From assembly GCA_945870225.1 (NCBI GenBank), contig CAMBRF010000001.1, forward strand, positions 269,076 through 333,075: a DNA stretch of 64,000 nt. The letters are read 5' to 3'. Position numbers and translations under genes: made by a program. Positions 62,456 to 64,000 of the stretch are shown piece by piece. This DNA is from PVC group bacterium (GTDB taxonomy: Bacteria > Verrucomicrobiota > Kiritimatiellia > CAIKKV01 > CAITUY01). The notes beneath the pieces were generated by a model. The model was not told where the DNA came from. It saw only the letters and a list, made by a program, of their open reading frames with translations, and searched no databases. How positions within the stretch are numbered: position 1 is the first letter of the stretch; every line of letters begins with the position of its first letter.

Positions 62456-62764
62456 ATGAAAAAGAAAACACGATGGATTTTGAGCCTCGCAATCGCTTGC
62501 CCGCTAGTGATAGCGGCATGGTGCGTTCAATTTCAGCATGGCGTGGGAACTTGCGGACCAGCGTCTGATACGCCAATCTGGTGTTTCGTCTTCGGCATGG
62601 GGCCGTTCTGGCTATTGTCCTCGATTGGCGGACTCACAGATAGATTGCCTGATGTCATTTCGTTGGGTCTCATGTTTATACTTCCCGCCATCCTCTGGAC
62701 GTTGATTTTCTTTGGATTAGTAACAGCAATAGTTTCCTTTGGGATGAAGTCAAAACGACATTGA
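62456..62764 (+). CDS. Cassette 3: small membrane protein
   Basis: 102 aa. N-terminal hydrophobic leader (WILSLAIACPLVIAAWCV) and further helices (IWCFVFGMGPFWLLSSIGG, LGLMFILPAILWTLIFFGLVTAIV). Basic ends (MKKKTR, KSKRH) suggest inner-membrane insertion. Starts 8 bp after attC-like site 3. No family recognised. Confidence 0.6.
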   Translation: MKKKTRWILSLAIACPLVIAAWCVQFQHGVGTCGPASDTPIWCFVFGMGPFWLLSSIGGLTDRLPDVISLGLMFILPAILWTLIFFGLVTAIVSFGMKSKRH

Positions 62765-62774
62765 AGGATCTAAA

Positions 62775-62835
62775 GGCGAACACGCCCTCGCTCGGTACGT
62801 CGCTAACGCGCCGCCCGAGAGGGGCAACGTTGGAT
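62775..62835 (+). other. attC-like site 4
   Basis: GGCGAAC (62775-62781) and GTTGGAT (62829-62835), 61 bp. Inner arms GCCCTCGCTCGG and CCGCCCGAGAGGGGC pair with a bulge. Confidence 0.65.
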
Positions 62836-62841
62836 CACAAG

Positions 62842-63333
62842 ATGAAGATGATGCGGTATATGCGGTCGCTAGTGTTGTGCGCCGGGATCATTGCGCTACT
62901 TGTCAGCACTGGCTGCAGGACGCTCCCTGGTCGCATTTGCAGATGGTGTCTCGGTGAACCAGCGGCTATGCAGGAGGCGAATGATTTGGCAAGAGATCTA
63001 GAGAAGGTCGGGGTGGGACGCCTGCAGGCGTGGAGCGCTACGGTGTTGCTCGCCCGGAGTGAGCGACCTGATGTATTCACGAATAGTGCTGAATATAGGG
63101 GTGATAGCTTCAAGGTCCCCGACGATATGATTCCTGATTTCGTCCGCAAGGCCTGGCGTCATGCTGAAGTCTCACTTCCAATGCTCGACGACAAGCATCC
63201 GCGTGGCTGCGTTGCTTTAGCTTGGTATGACAGGGGAGCACTTATTGGGCCTCGGACGTTTATTGAGCGGAGCAAGCCTTGGTATTTGCGGGAGGTAGCC
63301 CCAGGCATCTACGTCTATGCGGAAGTGAGATGA
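62842..63333 (+). CDS. Cassette 4: small lipoprotein
   Basis: 163 aa from ATG 62842, the first after the cassette boundary. Lipoprotein signal: LVLCAGIIALLVSTGC with lipobox VSTGC (Cys about residue 24). Mature part begins RTLPGRICRWCLGEP and ends in a small folded domain (MLDDKHPRGCVALAWYDRGALIGPRTFIERSKPWYLREVAPGIYVYAEV). No known family; the largest ORF in the array. Confidence 0.65.
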   Translation: MKMMRYMRSLVLCAGIIALLVSTGCRTLPGRICRWCLGEPAAMQEANDLARDLEKVGVGRLQAWSATVLLARSERPDVFTNSAEYRGDSFKVPDDMIPDFVRKAWRHAEVSLPMLDDKHPRGCVALAWYDRGALIGPRTFIERSKPWYLREVAPGIYVYAEVR

Positions 63334-63341
63334 CGGAGAAG

Positions 63342-63410
63342 ATCCAACAACGGCAGGCAGACTAGAACTCGCCCTGGCGGGCTCGTTCAGCCTGCTGCCG
63401 ACCGTTCTGC
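63342..63410 (+). other. attC-like site 5
   Basis: ATCCAAC (63342-63348) and GTTCTGC (63404-63410), 69 bp. Inner arms CGGCAGGCAG and CTGCTGCCG pair nearly perfectly. Confidence 0.7.
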
Positions 63411-63417
63411 AAAAGAG

Positions 63418-63774
63418 ATGAACGAAACTGACATAATCGAAAAGAAACCCATCGTGTTGCCTTGCATCGCAGGGCTACTCTGCATTCTGTCCGTTTTCTT
63501 CATTGGACTGGCAACTCCGGTGTTTGTTCAAATGTTCAAGGATTTTGGAATCGATCCCCTTCCTGTCAACATGCAGATCATTTCCCGAATTCACTGGTGT
63601 TGGACGCTTCCACTCGGAATTCTTGTTGCTGCCGGCCTAATCTGGAGTTCACGGCACTGGTCCCGGAAGACGACTCTGCGGGTTGCTACAGCGGCCATCG
63701 TCATGGCAATCCTTGTATTCGTCGCGTTCATCCTCGGGCTGCAATTTCCAGGTGGGATACATGAAGTAAAATGA
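63418..63774 (+). CDS. Cassette 5: small membrane protein
   Basis: 118 aa with three hydrophobic helices: IVLPCIAGLLCILSVFFIGLATPVFV, IHWCWTLPLGILVAAGLIW and LRVATAAIVMAILVFVAFILGL. The loop between helices 2 and 3 is basic. Starts 7 bp after attC-like site 5. No family recognised. Confidence 0.6.
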   Translation: MNETDIIEKKPIVLPCIAGLLCILSVFFIGLATPVFVQMFKDFGIDPLPVNMQIISRIHWCWTLPLGILVAAGLIWSSRHWSRKTTLRVATAAIVMAILVFVAFILGLQFPGGIHEVK

Positions 63775-63784
63775 TAACGAAGCG

Positions 63785-63854
63785 GCAGAACCACGCCTCC
63801 CACCCTACCGTAAACCCTGGCGGGTTCCCGTCGGGTGGAGGCGAGACGTTCGCC
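63785..63854 (+). other. attC-like site 6
   Basis: GCAGAAC (63785-63791) and GTTCGCC (63848-63854), 70 bp. Inner arms CACGCCTCCCACCC and GGGTGGAGGCG pair well, the longest stem of the array. Confidence 0.7.
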
Positions 63855-63866
63855 GAGGATAAATAG

Positions 63867-64000
63867 ATGTGTTTCGTGCTCTATATGGCGTCAGATCAAT
63901 TGCGAAATGAAATACCGTGGGATGAAAAGGACCCCCGCTTTCATGTGAAGAGAGACCATGCTGACGCGCAGAAGACTCGCCGACATTTCAGCAAGAGATT
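63867..64000 (+). CDS. Cassette 6: hypothetical, 5' part only
   Basis: 44 codons visible, open to the window end. Begins MCFVLYMASDQLRNEIPWDEKDPRFHVKRD, which recalls small conserved hypotheticals found in other genomes that start with MC-LYIASD and have a short Cys/Gly-rich end, but I cannot name the family with certainty. Starts 12 bp after attC-like site 6. Confidence 0.55.
   Translation, partial: MCFVLYMASDQLRNEIPWDEKDPRFHVKRDHADAQKTRRHFSKR

Larger units (their letters stand above)
61560..64000 (+). mobile_element. Integron-type gene-cassette array (continues past the window)
   Basis: Six attC-like sites, each after a short plus-strand ORF, divide the region into cassettes of 394, 391, 387, 575 and 444 bp plus a partial one. 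Each site has an AAC end on the left, a GTT end on the right, paired inner arms and a variable loop. The ORFs are small, mostly membrane or lipid-anchored, and visibly richer in A+T than the flanking genes. No integron integrase is seen; the left border adjoins the LacI-like regulator. Confidence 0.75.

Overview
The window reads as a piece of bacterial chromosome with dense coding on both strands, few introns of non-coding DNA, and many ATGA-type gene overlaps. Its gene content (several ExbB/ExbD sets beside a squalene-cyclase-like repeat protein, many TPR and radical SAM proteins, RNase Y with YmdB, both GlnRS and GltX, a YdjY-like lipoprotein, a DUF3943-like protein) suggests the PVC group, perhaps Kiritimatiellota or another Verrucomicrobiota/Lentisphaerota lineage. 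This placement is an inference from gene types, not from a marker gene. G+C is fairly high in the core genes.

Layout. 1-3259: the end of an acyl-CoA synthetase, then a minus-strand trio (NYN-like protein, lipoprotein, TrmH-family rRNA methyltransferase). 3382-15110: a plus-strand block with an RG-rich C2H2 zinc-finger protein, two TPR exported proteins, ExbB-ExbD-ExbD and a TonB-like/squalene-cyclase-repeat fusion, mutL, and a second ExbB/ExbD pair. 15117-23554: a minus-strand run of ROK kinase, Ppx, Ppk1 (polyphosphate turnover), a YdjY-like lipoprotein, a zinc-ribbon/pseudopilin fusion and a B12-type radical SAM protein. 23757-23832: tRNA-Phe(GAA).

23833-37301 is a defence island directly behind the tRNA. 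It holds a primase-helicase of the TOTE conflict type, a tightly overlapped operon of XRE regulator, PLD-nuclease/SNF2 helicase, PIN nuclease and Eco57I-type DNA methyltransferase, an AbiEii nucleotidyltransferase toxin, and a 3'-truncated nuclease-STAND ATPase gene. The last ~250 residues of the methyltransferase look like an AbiEi-type antitoxin, so modification enzyme and antitoxin appear fused in one chain with the toxin gene next door. This is the most unusual protein architecture in the window. Palindromes and direct repeats lie in front of the operon and in front of the toxin.

37471-59992 is mostly housekeeping: RsgA, a MITE-like palindromic element (38677-39094), gltX-glnS-rlmI, and a long plus-strand set rarA, 5-FCL, rny, ymdB, xseA, xseB and two Opp-type ATPases, then a uridine-kinase-like protein and a GT4/radical SAM/hydrolase operon. 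60084-61442 encodes a hybrid LacI-type regulator whose sensor domain is cut short and followed by a Pro/Val/Glu-rich repeat tail, with a perfect palindromic operator at its start codon.

61560-64000 (running off the window) is a string of small same-strand ORFs, each followed by a 61-104 bp imperfect palindrome with AAC/GTT ends and paired inner arms: six attC-like sites. This is best read as an integron gene-cassette array. No integron integrase is in the window, so it may be an integrase-less (CALIN-type) array or its integrase lies elsewhere.
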